Assembly (NCBI RefSeq): GCF_003231275.1
Contig: NZ_QKVL01000019.1
Coordinates: 1 to 64,000, forward strand
DNA from: Pseudomonas huaxiensis
GTDB taxonomy: Bacteria; Pseudomonadota; Gammaproteobacteria; Pseudomonadales; Pseudomonadaceae
Direction: 5' to 3'
Length of the DNA: 64,000 nucleotides
A program made the position numbers and the translations under genes. Under the pieces are notes generated by a model. The model searched no databases, was not told the origin of the DNA, and saw only the letters and a program-made list of their open reading frames with translations. Each line of letters begins with the position of its first letter. The first letter of the stretch is position 1. Of this stretch, positions 23,684-32,698 are shown one piece after another.

Positions 23684-24429
23684 ACGACCGTCATTTCGAT
23701 GCCCTGGCGACCCGTTTCGCCGAGAAGATCTATGGCGGCGCCAAAGGCGCGATCCGTCTCGCGGTACTGCAGGCGGACCTCGCCGAGTGCCTGCCGGACC
23801 GCCCGCTGCGAGTACTGGATATTGGCGCGGGCCTGGGCCACATGTCGTTGTGGCTGGCCGAGCGCGGGCATCACCTGACGCTGGCCGAACCCGCCGCGCC
23901 GATGCTCGACGGCGCCCGCGAGCGCTTCGCGGCCGCCGGCCAGCCGGCCACCTTCATCCAGGCGCCGTGGCAGGACCTGCTCGGCGAACTGACCGAGCCC
24001 TATGACCTGGTGATCTGCCACGCGGTGCTGGAATGGCTCGCCGAGCCGGAAACCATCTTGCCGGTGCTGCACCAGCTCACTCGTCCCGATGGCCTGTTGT
24101 CGCTGGCGTTCTACAACCGCGACGCGCTGGTTTACCGCAATCTGCTCAAAGGCCATTTCCGCAAGATGCGGCGCAACACCCTGGCCGGCGAAAAGCAGAG
24201 CCTGACCCCACAGAAACCCCTTGATCCGCGCGAACTCAGGGCGCAAGTTGAAGGTCTATGGCAAATAGACACCGAGAGCGGCGTGCGCGTGTTCCATGAC
24301 TATATGCCCCCGGAATTCCAGGCCCGCGCCGAACTGATCGACCTGCTCGAAATGGAACTGGCCCACCGTCGTCACCCGGCCTTCGCCGGCCTCGGTCGTT
24401 ACCTGCACTGGATATGTCGACCCCGTTAG
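23680..24429 (+). CDS. cmoM: tRNA 5-carboxymethoxyuridine methyltransferase CmoM
   Basis: 249 residues from the ATG at 23680. It starts MNDRHFDALATRFAEKIYGGAKG, has the SAM-binding VLDIGAGLGHMSLWLAERG, and ends with VRVFHDYM and LGRYLHWI, all matching E. coli CmoM (formerly SmtA/YcbH) as I remember it. It methylates cmo5U at the tRNA wobble position to mcmo5U. Start and preceding stop overlap by 4 bp. Confidence 0.88.
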   Translation: MNDRHFDALATRFAEKIYGGAKGAIRLAVLQADLAECLPDRPLRVLDIGAGLGHMSLWLAERGHHLTLAEPAAPMLDGARERFAAAGQPATFIQAPWQDLLGELTEPYDLVICHAVLEWLAEPETILPVLHQLTRPDGLLSLAFYNRDALVYRNLLKGHFRKMRRNTLAGEKQSLTPQKPLDPRELRAQVEGLWQIDTESGVRVFHDYMPPEFQARAELIDLLEMELAHRRHPAFAGLGRYLHWICRPR

Positions 24430-24453
24430 GGCCCAACGCCCTGGGAGAGCCAC

Positions 24454-25077
24454 ATGCCGTACCGTGTCGTCCTCGCCCTGACTTGCCTGACCCTGGCCGC
24501 CTGCCAGGGCAGCAACCCTTATGTCGCCGACTCCCGGCCCCTGCCGCCCGCGCCCCCGCAGGCGGCCACAACCTTCGATCAAAGCGCCTACCCCGCACCG
24601 GCCCGCGACTACGGCCGCTACCGTAGCTGGGCCTGGCGCGACGGCCAGTTGCCTGCGGGCAATGCCTCGACCGACTCCGCGCAACTGGCCGACGTGGTCA
24701 GCAATGCCCTCGACCAGCGCGGTCTGCGCCCCGCCCGTGGCGGCCGTAGCGACCTGCTGGTGAGCGCCGGCATGCACACCGAACGGCGCCTGCGGCAGTA
24801 CCGCGACGATGATTACTCACCCTACGGCGGCTACGGCGGGATGGGCTATCGCCACGGTTACTACGGCAACAGTTACGGGGTCTACGGCAGCGTGCCCGTG
24901 GTCCGCACCTACGCGGTCGAGGTGCTGGTGGTGCGCGTTGACCTGTTCGATGCCGGCAGCGGCCAGCCGGTCTGGAGCGCCAGTGCCGAGAGTGGCAGCC
25001 AGGGTTCCCTGGCCGACCGCGACGAGGCCCTGCGCAAGGCCGTCGAAAAGGCCATGAGCGGCTATCCTCCCAGCTAG
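24454..25077 (+). CDS. DUF4136-type lipoprotein
   Basis: 207 residues with a lipoprotein signal (LTCLTLAAC, cysteine at residue 17). The mature part holds the YGRYRSWAW and ALDQRGLRPARGG patterns of DUF4136. In the middle is a Tyr/Gly-rich segment (YGGYGG, YRHGYYGNSYGVYG). It ends in AMSGYPPS. It is probably tethered to the outer membrane; the function is unknown. A second protein of the same family follows 22 bp later, so the two look like a tandem duplication. Confidence 0.82.
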   Translation: MPYRVVLALTCLTLAACQGSNPYVADSRPLPPAPPQAATTFDQSAYPAPARDYGRYRSWAWRDGQLPAGNASTDSAQLADVVSNALDQRGLRPARGGRSDLLVSAGMHTERRLRQYRDDDYSPYGGYGGMGYRHGYYGNSYGVYGSVPVVRTYAVEVLVVRVDLFDAGSGQPVWSASAESGSQGSLADRDEALRKAVEKAMSGYPPS

Positions 25078-25099
25078 ATATCGTCACTGGAGAACAACC

Positions 25100-25660
25100 A
25101 TGTTCCGCCGACTCGCTTTATTCTCGCTGCTGGCACTGCTCGCAGCCTGCCAGTCCAACAATGTCAGCCAGGACTTCGACGCCAGCCGCGACTTCGCCGC
25201 GTACCGCAGTTGGACCTGGCTGGAACCGGCCCTGCAATACCGCCCGGATGATCCGCGCATCAAGAGCGACCTCACCGAACAGCGCATTCGCCAGGCTGTC
25301 AGCGGGCAGCTCGACCAACGCGGCCTGCGTCCGGCCCAGCCCGGCACTCGCGGCGACCTCAACGTGCAGACCTACCTGATCGTGGAAAACCGGCATCAGC
25401 AGATCACCACCCAGTATGGTGGTGCGTGGGGCGGTTATTGGGGAGGCTACTGGGGCGGTCCGGCGTTCAACGAGACCCGCACCGTCGAGTACAAGGTAGC
25501 GACCATCCAGATCGACATGCTCGATGGCCGCGACGGCAAGCTGGTCTGGCGCGGCAGTGCCGAGCAGGTCATGAACCACTACCCGCCGACCCCTGAAGAA
25601 CGCAACGCCGCGATCCAGAAGACCGTCACCCAGGTGCTGGCCAACTACCCGCCCCGTTGA
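25100..25660 (+). CDS. DUF4136-type lipoprotein (paralogue)
   Basis: 186 residues, lipobox LLAAC with cysteine at residue 17. It shares with its upstream neighbour the FAAYRSWTW and LDQRGLRPAQPG patterns and the end VLANYPPR. Its middle has a Gly/Trp/Tyr run (WGGYWGGYWGG). The function is unknown. A 13-bp perfect hairpin follows the stop and closes the operon. Confidence 0.82.
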   Translation: MFRRLALFSLLALLAACQSNNVSQDFDASRDFAAYRSWTWLEPALQYRPDDPRIKSDLTEQRIRQAVSGQLDQRGLRPAQPGTRGDLNVQTYLIVENRHQQITTQYGGAWGGYWGGYWGGPAFNETRTVEYKVATIQIDMLDGRDGKLVWRGSAEQVMNHYPPTPEERNAAIQKTVTQVLANYPPR

Positions 25661-25670
25661 CCCTTCGTCC

Positions 25671-25702
25671 GTGGCCAGTCGCCGCTACAGGCGACTGGCC
25701 AC
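25671..25702 (+). terminator. Hairpin terminator after the DUF4136 pair
   Basis: GTGGCCAGTCGCC (25671-25683) pairs perfectly with GGCGACTGGCCAC (25690-25702) around a GCTACA loop, followed by GTTCTT. It separates the lipoproteins from the Tad locus. Confidence 0.75.
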
Positions 25703-25766
25703 GTTCTTGACTACACTCCGTTGACGCACGCGACGTGCACGGCCATGTGCCGGCAAAGGAGTGCTC

Positions 25767-27716
25767 GTGTCTTCCCGATTCTCTACACGTCAGGGCGGTG
25801 CCATCGGCCTGATGACTGCGCTGACGCTGGCGTTGGCCGTGGTTTTCGGGCTGCTCGCGGTAGACGGCGGGCGGCTCTATATGGAGCAGCGCAAGCTGCA
25901 ACGCATCGTCGACATGGCGGCTCTGGAAGCAGCGGGCCAGAGCGCCACCTGCAATGGCATCGGACCGCAGGCCGCGACCCTGGCCAACACCAGTGCAGTG
26001 CGCAACGGCTTCACTCTCGTCGGCGGCAACACCCTGGTCACTACCTGCGGCAGCGTCAGCACTGGCGCCAACAGCCTGCGCATCTTCAGCCCGAATGCCA
26101 GCCTGGCCCAGGCCATCAAGGTCGTGGGCAACGTCAACGTACCCACCAGCATCGCCGCCGGTATCCGCAACCTGGTGGCCGGCCAACCCATCCCCAACAC
26201 CCTGCAATTGCATGCCCAGGCCGTGGCCGCCGCGCCGCTGCCGCCCGTGGCCATGCTGCGCCTGCGCTCGACCCTGCTGACCATGGACACGCAAAAATCG
26301 GCACTGCTCAATGCACTGATCGATCCCCTGGGCGGACGAGTCACGCTGGACGCGGTGGGCTGGCAGGGCATCGCCAACACGCAGATCAACCTGCTGAGTT
26401 TTCTCGACGCGCTGGCGATCAAGGCCAATGTCGGTGCCGGCCATTATGACGAACTGCTGACCAAGAACCTTCACGTCACCGATATCATTCAGGTCGCGGC
26501 AAATGTGGCGAGCCAGTCAGGCGCGCTGGCCGAGGTGGTGACCAATCTTGGCAAAGTGGTGGTCGGGGCGAACAACAGCACCGTGATTCACCTGGGCGAC
26601 ATGCTGGATATCCAGAACGGCACCACCAAGGCCGGCCTCGACACCATGGTCAACGTCATTGACCTGGTGAAGGCATCGGTGATGCTGGCGGCCCAGCAGA
26701 GCGCCGCAGTGGCGCAGGTCCCGCTGAACCTGCTGGGACTGGTGACAGGCACGATTCGCGTGAAGGTAATCGAGCCGGAGCAGCTTTCCGCCATCGGCAA
26801 TCCGGCGACCGACGAGATCAAGGTGCACACGGCCCAGGTGCGGGCGCTGATTTCCCTCGACCTGCCGGTTCTGAGCAGCATCACCGGCCTGACCAACGCG
26901 GTGCTTTCCCTCGCCTCGCCACTGACCACGCTGATCGGCAACCTGTTGACCCTGAACCTCAAGGGCACCCTGGAATCCATTGGCTGCGCGTTGCTGGTGC
27001 CGTGCAAAGTCAGCGACATCCAGTTGATGCCGAACGTGCAGCAGATCAACATCGGCCTGGAAGTCGCGGAGGGCAGCAGCCAGGTCAGCAACTACAGTTG
27101 CACACCCACCAAGACCCTCACCGCCAGTACCAAAAGCTCGGCGGCGAAAATCGCCGTTGGCAAGTTCGACACGCCCAATGACTTCTTCACCACGGGCAAC
27201 ACGGCCATCCAGCCGATCCCGCTGATCGACTTCGGCACCAACGTGTGCACCAAGCTGACCATCATTTCCCTTGGCTGCGGCACGCGCGTGCCCTTCGTCG
27301 GCGGCGGTATCGGGATCAAGGTCGATACCACCGTGCTGGGAACACCCCCCGCCACGCCCGTGAACCTGTTGTTCAGTGGCCCCACCGAGTTGCCCAAGCT
27401 CAATCAACCGCCGGTGTACAAGACGACCACCGGCGCCAGCAATGCTGTTGCCAGCCTCGGCACCACCCTCACTGGCGTGCAGTTACTGACGTACCAGCCG
27501 CAGGGCAGTCACCCGCTGGGGCAGGTGGTCACCTCGGCGACCAGCCTGCTGACGGGCGTAAAAGACATTCTGGTGCCAAGAATCACTACCCTGCTCGACC
27601 GCCTGACCAGTCCGCTGATCAATTCGCTGCTGAAGGTACTGGGCATCGATCTGGTGGTGACCGACGTTGGTGCCCACCTTGACTGCAGCAGCAACCGCGC
27701 TCAACTGGTGCTCTGA
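25767..27716 (+). CDS. tadG: TadG-like Tad pilus assembly protein
   Basis: 649 residues from the GTG at 25767, chosen because AAGGAG lies five bases upstream; the GTG at 25761 would be too close. The N-terminus RQGGAIGLMTALTLALAVVFGLLAVDGGRLYMEQRKLQRIVDMAALEAA splits into a short basic stretch, one membrane segment and the TadE/TadG pseudopilin-like helix. The remainder is a long periplasmic region. TadG-type proteins help assemble Flp pili at the envelope. Its end overlaps pprA convergently by 16 bp. Confidence 0.83.
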   Translation: MSSRFSTRQGGAIGLMTALTLALAVVFGLLAVDGGRLYMEQRKLQRIVDMAALEAAGQSATCNGIGPQAATLANTSAVRNGFTLVGGNTLVTTCGSVSTGANSLRIFSPNASLAQAIKVVGNVNVPTSIAAGIRNLVAGQPIPNTLQLHAQAVAAAPLPPVAMLRLRSTLLTMDTQKSALLNALIDPLGGRVTLDAVGWQGIANTQINLLSFLDALAIKANVGAGHYDELLTKNLHVTDIIQVAANVASQSGALAEVVTNLGKVVVGANNSTVIHLGDMLDIQNGTTKAGLDTMVNVIDLVKASVMLAAQQSAAVAQVPLNLLGLVTGTIRVKVIEPEQLSAIGNPATDEIKVHTAQVRALISLDLPVLSSITGLTNAVLSLASPLTTLIGNLLTLNLKGTLESIGCALLVPCKVSDIQLMPNVQQINIGLEVAEGSSQVSNYSCTPTKTLTASTKSSAAKIAVGKFDTPNDFFTTGNTAIQPIPLIDFGTNVCTKLTIISLGCGTRVPFVGGGIGIKVDTTVLGTPPATPVNLLFSGPTELPKLNQPPVYKTTTGASNAVASLGTTLTGVQLLTYQPQGSHPLGQVVTSATSLLTGVKDILVPRITTLLDRLTSPLINSLLKVLGIDLVVTDVGAHLDCSSNRAQLVL

Positions 27717-30361
27717 ACCGGCAGTTCGATGACGAAGCGCGCGCCGTCGCGGCCATTGCTGACACTCAGGGTGCCACCCATGCTTTCGACGATCCGGTAA
27801 CTCACCGACAACCCCAGCCCGGTCCCGACACCCGCCGGCTTGGTGGTGAAGAACGGCTCGAAGATGCACTCCAGCAGACGCGGCTCGATGCCGCCGCCGC
27901 TGTCTTCCACCAGCAGACGCACCCACTGGCCGTCGCGCTCGCTACGCAGCGAGATCCACGGCTGCTCCGGCTTCTTCTCCATCAGCACATCGCGGGCGTT
28001 GACCATCAGATTGATCAGCACCTGCTCCAACTGATCCATATGGCCGCTGACCGGACACCCCGTCAGCGGATCACCCAAGCGTACCGCCACACTCTTGGCG
28101 GCCAGCCCATCGGCCAGCAGCGACAGCGCCCCCTCCACCGCAGTCCAGGGCTCGAACAGCCCGCGCTCAACCTCCGAGCGACGACCGAAGACGCGCATGT
28201 GATCGACCACCTTCGACGCCCGCACCACCTGGGCGTCGATGCGCTTGAGTTTTTCCTGCAAGTAATCGACATCCACCTCACCGCCTTCCAGACGCTTGAG
28301 GGCGTTGACCACAGCCATGCGCATCACGTTGAGCGGTTGGTTGATTTCATGGGCGAGCCCGGTGGACATCTCGCCCAGGGTGGCCATCTTCGCGCTCTGC
28401 AGCAGTTGCTGCTGGCTGCGCCGGACCTCGGTGTTGTCGCGCCCCACTGCCTGGATTTCCAGCAGACGACCGTCGGCATCGAACAGGCCGCGGTCCGCCC
28501 AGATCCACCACGCATGTTGGCGCCCCGGCAGTTGCAGGCAGACTTCGTCACTGCTCATCGGCGCCTCGGGGCTGAGCCGGGCAATGCGCTCGACAAACAG
28601 CTCGCGCTGCCCCGGCGACAGCCAGTCGCAGAGGTTCATGCCCGGCAGTTGCGCCGGGGTGCATTCCAAGTAGTCAGCCAGCGGCTGGTTGCCGTAGAGC
28701 AGTTCGAGGTCGGGGCGGTAGCGGCAGATCATCGCCGGCGAATCCTCCACCAGCACGCGGTAGCGCTCTTCGCTCTGGCGCACCCGCTCGGCGGCCTGGG
28801 TCGTCTCGGTGACATCGAGCCAGATACCTACCACCTCCACTGGGATGCCCAGGTCATTGCGCAACAGACGGGCCTCGTCGAGCACCCAGTGCCAGCCGCC
28901 TTCGCTGTCGCGCAGGCGGTAGCGGCTGCGCACCTGGCCCTCGCGCAGCAGGGTGCGGGTGCGTGCCAGCCACAACGGCTGGTCGTCGGGATGCACCCAT
29001 TGCGCGGGTTGCAGGCGCTCGCCCGGCGCCGGCTGCCAACCGAGCAACGGTTGCAGGCTGGCGCTGAAGAACTCGGCGTGCAGCGCGCCATCGTCGTAGT
29101 GCTGGATGTAGATCACCGCCGGCGAACTGGCGATCAGGTTGTCCAGCCGCGCGTGGGCGGCGCTGGCTTGTTGTTCCTGTTGCTTGATGTCACTGATGTC
29201 GAGCATGAAGCCGTGCAACCGGCGCGCCTCGCCCTGGCCACGCAGCTCACCGCACAAACGGTACCAGCGCGGTGTGTCGCCAAGCAGGCGCAGGCACAAT
29301 TGCAGGCTGTCGCCCTGGCGCTGCAGGCTGGTGAAGGCCAGCAACGCCGCCTCGCGATCGGCCGGGTGCACCTGGGTCAGCCAGTCGGCCAGGGTGACCC
29401 GCGCCGGCACGCCAAAGCTGATCGCCAGCCCCGGCGCCAGATGCAGATAAGGATCATGCGGCGACCACTCCCACCAACCGGCGCCAAGCAGGCCCTGGAC
29501 ATTGTCCAGGCGCTGCTGACTGGCCTGCAGCCGATCACCCGCAAGACGCGCCAGCAGCGGCTCGGCCAAGGCGTCGGCGAGCAGCAAGGCGTCGTCGTCC
29601 AGGCGTGGCTGACCGCGGTCCTCGCACAGCAACCAGGCCTGCACTTCGTGCTGCTGGGTGTGGGGCATCAGGTAGAACGGCAATTCCAGCACCTGCAAGG
29701 CCGGCTGGGCGGCGCTGTGGATCAGGTGCTCGGCCGACAGGTCATTGAGCAACACGCCCAGCCGTGGCTCGCTCCACGGCAGGTTGTCGCCGTAGTGCAC
29801 ATAGTTTTTCCAGCCGCCGGCGCCGCGCACCCATAACGTCGCCCAACCCGCCTGCCAGTGCCAGGCAAGACGGCGCAGCTGCTCGCCGGTCTGCTCCGCG
29901 AGATGCTCAAGGCTGCAATCGCGCAGCGCCGCCGCGACTTCGCTGGCGAGCATTTGCCGCTGCTGCGCGGCCAGGCCCTGGCGTTGTTGCTGCACCAGGT
30001 CGCCGATATCGAACAATTGCAGCAACCAGCCCTCGGGCTGAGCCAGCAACCAGCCACGGGTATGCAGGGTGTGACCGGCGGCGGCGCGAAAGTCCAGGTC
30101 AAGCGGATGCGCCTGCCAGTCCGGCGGCTCGCCTTCCAGAGCCAGCAAGCTGTGGGGTTGCACATAGTCCTGCAATCGCGCCGGCATCTGTGCCGGCAAG
30201 GCCAGCACGGTGCGCAACGGGCCGCTGAGACGCAGCACCCGCGCCTGATTATCCAGCCACAGTTGCAGGCCGACTGCGGGCGGTGCCGAGGTTTCGGGCC
30301 AGGTCGGAAGTTCGCCGGCGCGGGTCCGCCAGCGGTCGAATAACCCCGAGCCGCCGCTCAA
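27701..30361 (-). CDS. pprA: PAS-domain sensor histidine kinase PprA
   Basis: 886 residues without an obvious membrane segment, so probably cytoplasmic. The first about 280 residues are GAF-like. PAS domains are seen around residues 295-385, 405-520 (LIASSPAVIYIQHYDDG to VVGIWLDVTETT) and 530-650. A HisKA box (LAHEINQPLNVMRM, His about 671) and an ATPase domain follow (NLMVNARDVL, DSGGGI, GTGLGLS). In P. aeruginosa the PprA/PprB pair controls Tad pili and adhesins; the gene order here is the same. It overlaps the TadE-like gene by 4 bp. Confidence 0.88.
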   Translation of the reverse strand: MSGGSGLFDRWRTRAGELPTWPETSAPPAVGLQLWLDNQARVLRLSGPLRTVLALPAQMPARLQDYVQPHSLLALEGEPPDWQAHPLDLDFRAAAGHTLHTRGWLLAQPEGWLLQLFDIGDLVQQQRQGLAAQQRQMLASEVAAALRDCSLEHLAEQTGEQLRRLAWHWQAGWATLWVRGAGGWKNYVHYGDNLPWSEPRLGVLLNDLSAEHLIHSAAQPALQVLELPFYLMPHTQQHEVQAWLLCEDRGQPRLDDDALLLADALAEPLLARLAGDRLQASQQRLDNVQGLLGAGWWEWSPHDPYLHLAPGLAISFGVPARVTLADWLTQVHPADREAALLAFTSLQRQGDSLQLCLRLLGDTPRWYRLCGELRGQGEARRLHGFMLDISDIKQQEQQASAAHARLDNLIASSPAVIYIQHYDDGALHAEFFSASLQPLLGWQPAPGERLQPAQWVHPDDQPLWLARTRTLLREGQVRSRYRLRDSEGGWHWVLDEARLLRNDLGIPVEVVGIWLDVTETTQAAERVRQSEERYRVLVEDSPAMICRYRPDLELLYGNQPLADYLECTPAQLPGMNLCDWLSPGQRELFVERIARLSPEAPMSSDEVCLQLPGRQHAWWIWADRGLFDADGRLLEIQAVGRDNTEVRRSQQQLLQSAKMATLGEMSTGLAHEINQPLNVMRMAVVNALKRLEGGEVDVDYLQEKLKRIDAQVVRASKVVDHMRVFGRRSEVERGLFEPWTAVEGALSLLADGLAAKSVAVRLGDPLTGCPVSGHMDQLEQVLINLMVNARDVLMEKKPEQPWISLRSERDGQWVRLLVEDSGGGIEPRLLECIFEPFFTTKPAGVGTGLGLSVSYRIVESMGGTLSVSNGRDGARFVIELPVQSTS

Positions 30362-30801
30362 AGTTGCAGGCTCGCTTGAGCACCCAGTCGCGCGGGCAGT
30401 CGCGGCACTTCGCCAATGACCGGCAATACCAGCACCGGCATCGCCGAGGTGATCTTGGCTTTGTCGTAGTGGACGCTCACCGTCAGCAGTTTGCCCGCAG
30501 TGAGTGTCACGGTAGCGTCGCTGGCGTAGTCGAAACTCAAGGCGCCAGGTAGCCAGGCCAGTTGCTGCTCGAGCACTTGCCGGGCCAGGTTGGTGACGTC
30601 GGTGCCATAGCTCCCACTGGTGGGATCCAGCGCCACGCAGCGGCGCACCGCTTCGCTGCTGGCCTGGTTGAACGACTGCACCATGAGCATGGGCAGGCTG
30701 TAACTGAGCAGCCCGTAGAACACCGCAAAGAACATTACGAAGACCAGGGCGAACTCAATCGCCACAGCACCTTTTTCCCGTCCACCGAAGCTCGCTTTCA
30801 T
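30358..30801 (-). CDS. TadE-like minor pseudopilin
   Basis: 147 residues. KGAVAIEFALVFVMFFAVFYGLL at residues about 10-32 is the TadE motif, with the G-x4-E processing-like signature and one membrane helix. The protein is probably cut by FppA, encoded next door, and joins the Tad machine. It starts the operon with pprA on the minus strand. Confidence 0.82.
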   Translation of the reverse strand: MKASFGGREKGAVAIEFALVFVMFFAVFYGLLSYSLPMLMVQSFNQASSEAVRRCVALDPTSGSYGTDVTNLARQVLEQQLAWLPGALSFDYASDATVTLTAGKLLTVSVHYDKAKITSAMPVLVLPVIGEVPRLPARLGAQASLQL

Positions 30802-30876
30802 GATCGCGTCTACCCTGACAGTGACACCTCTTTGACAAGCATAGAATCAATCAGACCAGGGGATGGCCTTTCGCCA

Positions 30877-31347
30877 ATGCAAAGTCTAGTCGTGCTGTTG
30901 TGGCTTGCCCTTTGTGCCGAACAGGATGTGCGCGAACGACAGATCGCCAACGCCCTCACCCTCGGTGCAGCCGCCCTCGCCCTCGCCTATCTGTTCGTCA
31001 CCGGCCACACCTGGATCGGTGCCGAACCCACCGATGCCGCCGTCGCGCTTGTGCTGGTGATGGTGTTAACCCTTCCGGGTTATATCCTTGGCCGCTTGGG
31101 GGCTGGCGACGTGAAGCTGTTGGGCGCTCTGGCCCTGGCAACTGACCAGTGGTATCTGCTGGGCACTTTCATCGGCGCCGGGGTCGCCGTTCTGGTCTGG
31201 CTGATCAGCCGACGCTGGCTGTGGTCGTTGCTTAATCAGAAGGTTAAGAAGCGCCTGCAGGCGATCCACGAGGAAGTGTCAAAAAAGCAGCCCTTCGCCC
31301 CATTCCTCATGGCGGGCTTTCTGCTGGCCGCTTTATGGATCCATTAG
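30877..31347 (+). CDS. fppA: Flp prepilin peptidase (A24 family)
   Basis: 156 residues from the ATG at 30877. It keeps the two catalytic aspartates of the family: EQDVRERQIAN near residue 17 and GAGDVKLLGALAL near residue 76. It has several membrane segments and lacks the methylase domain of PilD, as usual for CpaA/FppA. It cleaves the Flp pilin and pseudopilins. It is divergent from the TadE-like gene and is followed by pprB. Confidence 0.9.
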   Translation: MQSLVVLLWLALCAEQDVRERQIANALTLGAAALALAYLFVTGHTWIGAEPTDAAVALVLVMVLTLPGYILGRLGAGDVKLLGALALATDQWYLLGTFIGAGVAVLVWLISRRWLWSLLNQKVKKRLQAIHEEVSKKQPFAPFLMAGFLLAALWIH

Positions 31348-31488
31348 TCGCCTGATGCGTGTGGCACGGGTGTCACGCCTTGTAAATAGTCGAAAGGAGC
31401 GACTACTTTTGAGTTAGTGCCCCACCGTGACCCGGGACCGCCTTGGCAGCTTTCAGGGAGGGCACCTCAGCATGGAGTTGCGAGCTAA

Positions 31489-32265
31489 ATGCCAACCAGC
31501 CAAGTGAAAGTCCTGGTCGTCGATGACCAGCCACTGATCGTCGAAGAGCTTTGTGAATTCCTCGAAAGCAGCGGTTATCTCTGCGTCCCCTGCCATTCCA
31601 GCGTCACTGCCATCGATCGCTTCAACGCCGACCCGGCCATCGGCCTGGTCCTCTGTGACCTGAACATGCCCGAATACGACGGTATCGAGCTGGTCAAGGC
31701 GCTGAAGAAGAGTGCCGGGCAGGAGCGCGCCTTCGAAGCCATCATGCTCACCGGCCGCGCCGAAAAGCAGGACGTCATCAAGGCCCTGCGCGAAGGCTTC
31801 GCGGACTATTACCAGAAGCCGGTCGACCTCGAAGAGTTGCTCAAGGGCCTGCAGCATCAGGAAACGGAGTTGCTGAAACGACAGAAGAACTTCCATCAGC
31901 TTGGCCACCTGAACCAGAAGCTCAAGTACCTCGCCGACTCCATCGACGACCTCTACCAGGACCTCGACAAGGCTCGCGGGCAGGCGCCCGGCAAAGGCGA
32001 CGGCAACGAAGACAGCGAGCACGACAGCGTCACCATCCCGACCATCTTCTCCCCGCTATCGCCCCGCCAGCTTGATGTGGCGCGGCTGGTCGGCAAGGGC
32101 AAGACCAACTACCAGATCGCCTGTGAACTGGGCATCACCGAGAACACGGTGAAGCTCTATGTCTCGCAGGTGCTGCGCCTGACCCACATGCACAACCGCA
32201 CGCAACTGGCCCTGGCGCTATCGCCCGGACCGTCGACGCCGTGGCAGCGGGTGACGGAGCATTGA
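31489..32265 (+). CDS. pprB: Response regulator PprB
   Basis: 258 residues. The receiver domain spans about residues 5-125: VVDDQ acidic pocket, LCDLNMPEYDG with the phosphorylated Asp, and YYQKPVD with the conserved Lys. A coiled linker (residues about 125-170) follows, then a LuxR-type helix-turn-helix (LSPRQLDVARLVGKGKTNYQIACELGITENTVKLYVSQVL split over 190-230). PprB activates the Tad and adhesion genes in P. aeruginosa; here it sits inside the Tad locus opposite its kinase gene. Confidence 0.9.
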   Translation: MPTSQVKVLVVDDQPLIVEELCEFLESSGYLCVPCHSSVTAIDRFNADPAIGLVLCDLNMPEYDGIELVKALKKSAGQERAFEAIMLTGRAEKQDVIKALREGFADYYQKPVDLEELLKGLQHQETELLKRQKNFHQLGHLNQKLKYLADSIDDLYQDLDKARGQAPGKGDGNEDSEHDSVTIPTIFSPLSPRQLDVARLVGKGKTNYQIACELGITENTVKLYVSQVLRLTHMHNRTQLALALSPGPSTPWQRVTEH

Positions 32266-32270
32266 GCGCC

Positions 32271-32399
32271 CTTGAGATCGAGCGCCGCTTAGGCGGCGCA
32301 TCGCTGGCAAGCCAGCTCCCACAGTGAATTGAACTGCGACTTTAAAAGTGGGAGCCGGCTTGCCGGCGATGCGTCGCCCACGCGGCGCTCGATCTCAAG
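32271..32399. repeat. REPIN-type inverted REP doublet
   Basis: Two Pseudomonas REP units face each other. The outer arms of 18 bp are perfect (CTTGAGATCGAGCGCCGC and its complement). Inside each is the known core, GTGGGAGCCGGCTTGCCGGC at 32348-32367 and a slightly changed complement at 32313-32329. They lie between pprB and the convergent DUF3613 gene. A single unit of the same type is at 55604-55657. Confidence 0.85.
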
Positions 32400-32431
32400 A
32401 ACGCTAGAACGCTGGAAACCTTCTGCCCGCC

Positions 32432-32698
32432 TCACTGACTCCCCGACGACGTCACCTTCTCCCACTTGAAGACATCCGGAATCTTGTAGTCGTACACCTT
32501 CTGCCAGCGCTCCATGGTCTTGTCGTATTCCTTGGGCGTGGTGGCCTGTGGGTTGCTGGAGGCGTGCAGCCCTCGGGGTTGCAATTGCAGCCAGGTTTCG
32601 GTGGTTTCCTGGGCCTTGGACGAAGGCCCTTCGGGAACCGCCGCGGCAGCGCACGAGAAGCCGGCCAGCACGATCAACAACGGGATTCGCACGTTCAT
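32432..32698 (-). CDS. DUF3613-type periplasmic protein of the Tad locus
   Basis: 88 residues from the ATG at 32698, which overlaps the tadD stop (TGATG). The N-terminus MNVRIPLLIVLAGFSCAAAAV is a signal peptide. The mature part contains ASSNPQATTPKEYDKTMERWQKVYDYKIPD, split by a conserved proline. Small proteins of this type stand next to tadD in Pseudomonas. Their role is unknown; placement at the end of the tad operon suggests a helper in pilus assembly. Confidence 0.78.
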   Translation of the reverse strand: MNVRIPLLIVLAGFSCAAAAVPEGPSSKAQETTETWLQLQPRGLHASSNPQATTPKEYDKTMERWQKVYDYKIPDVFKWEKVTSSGSQ

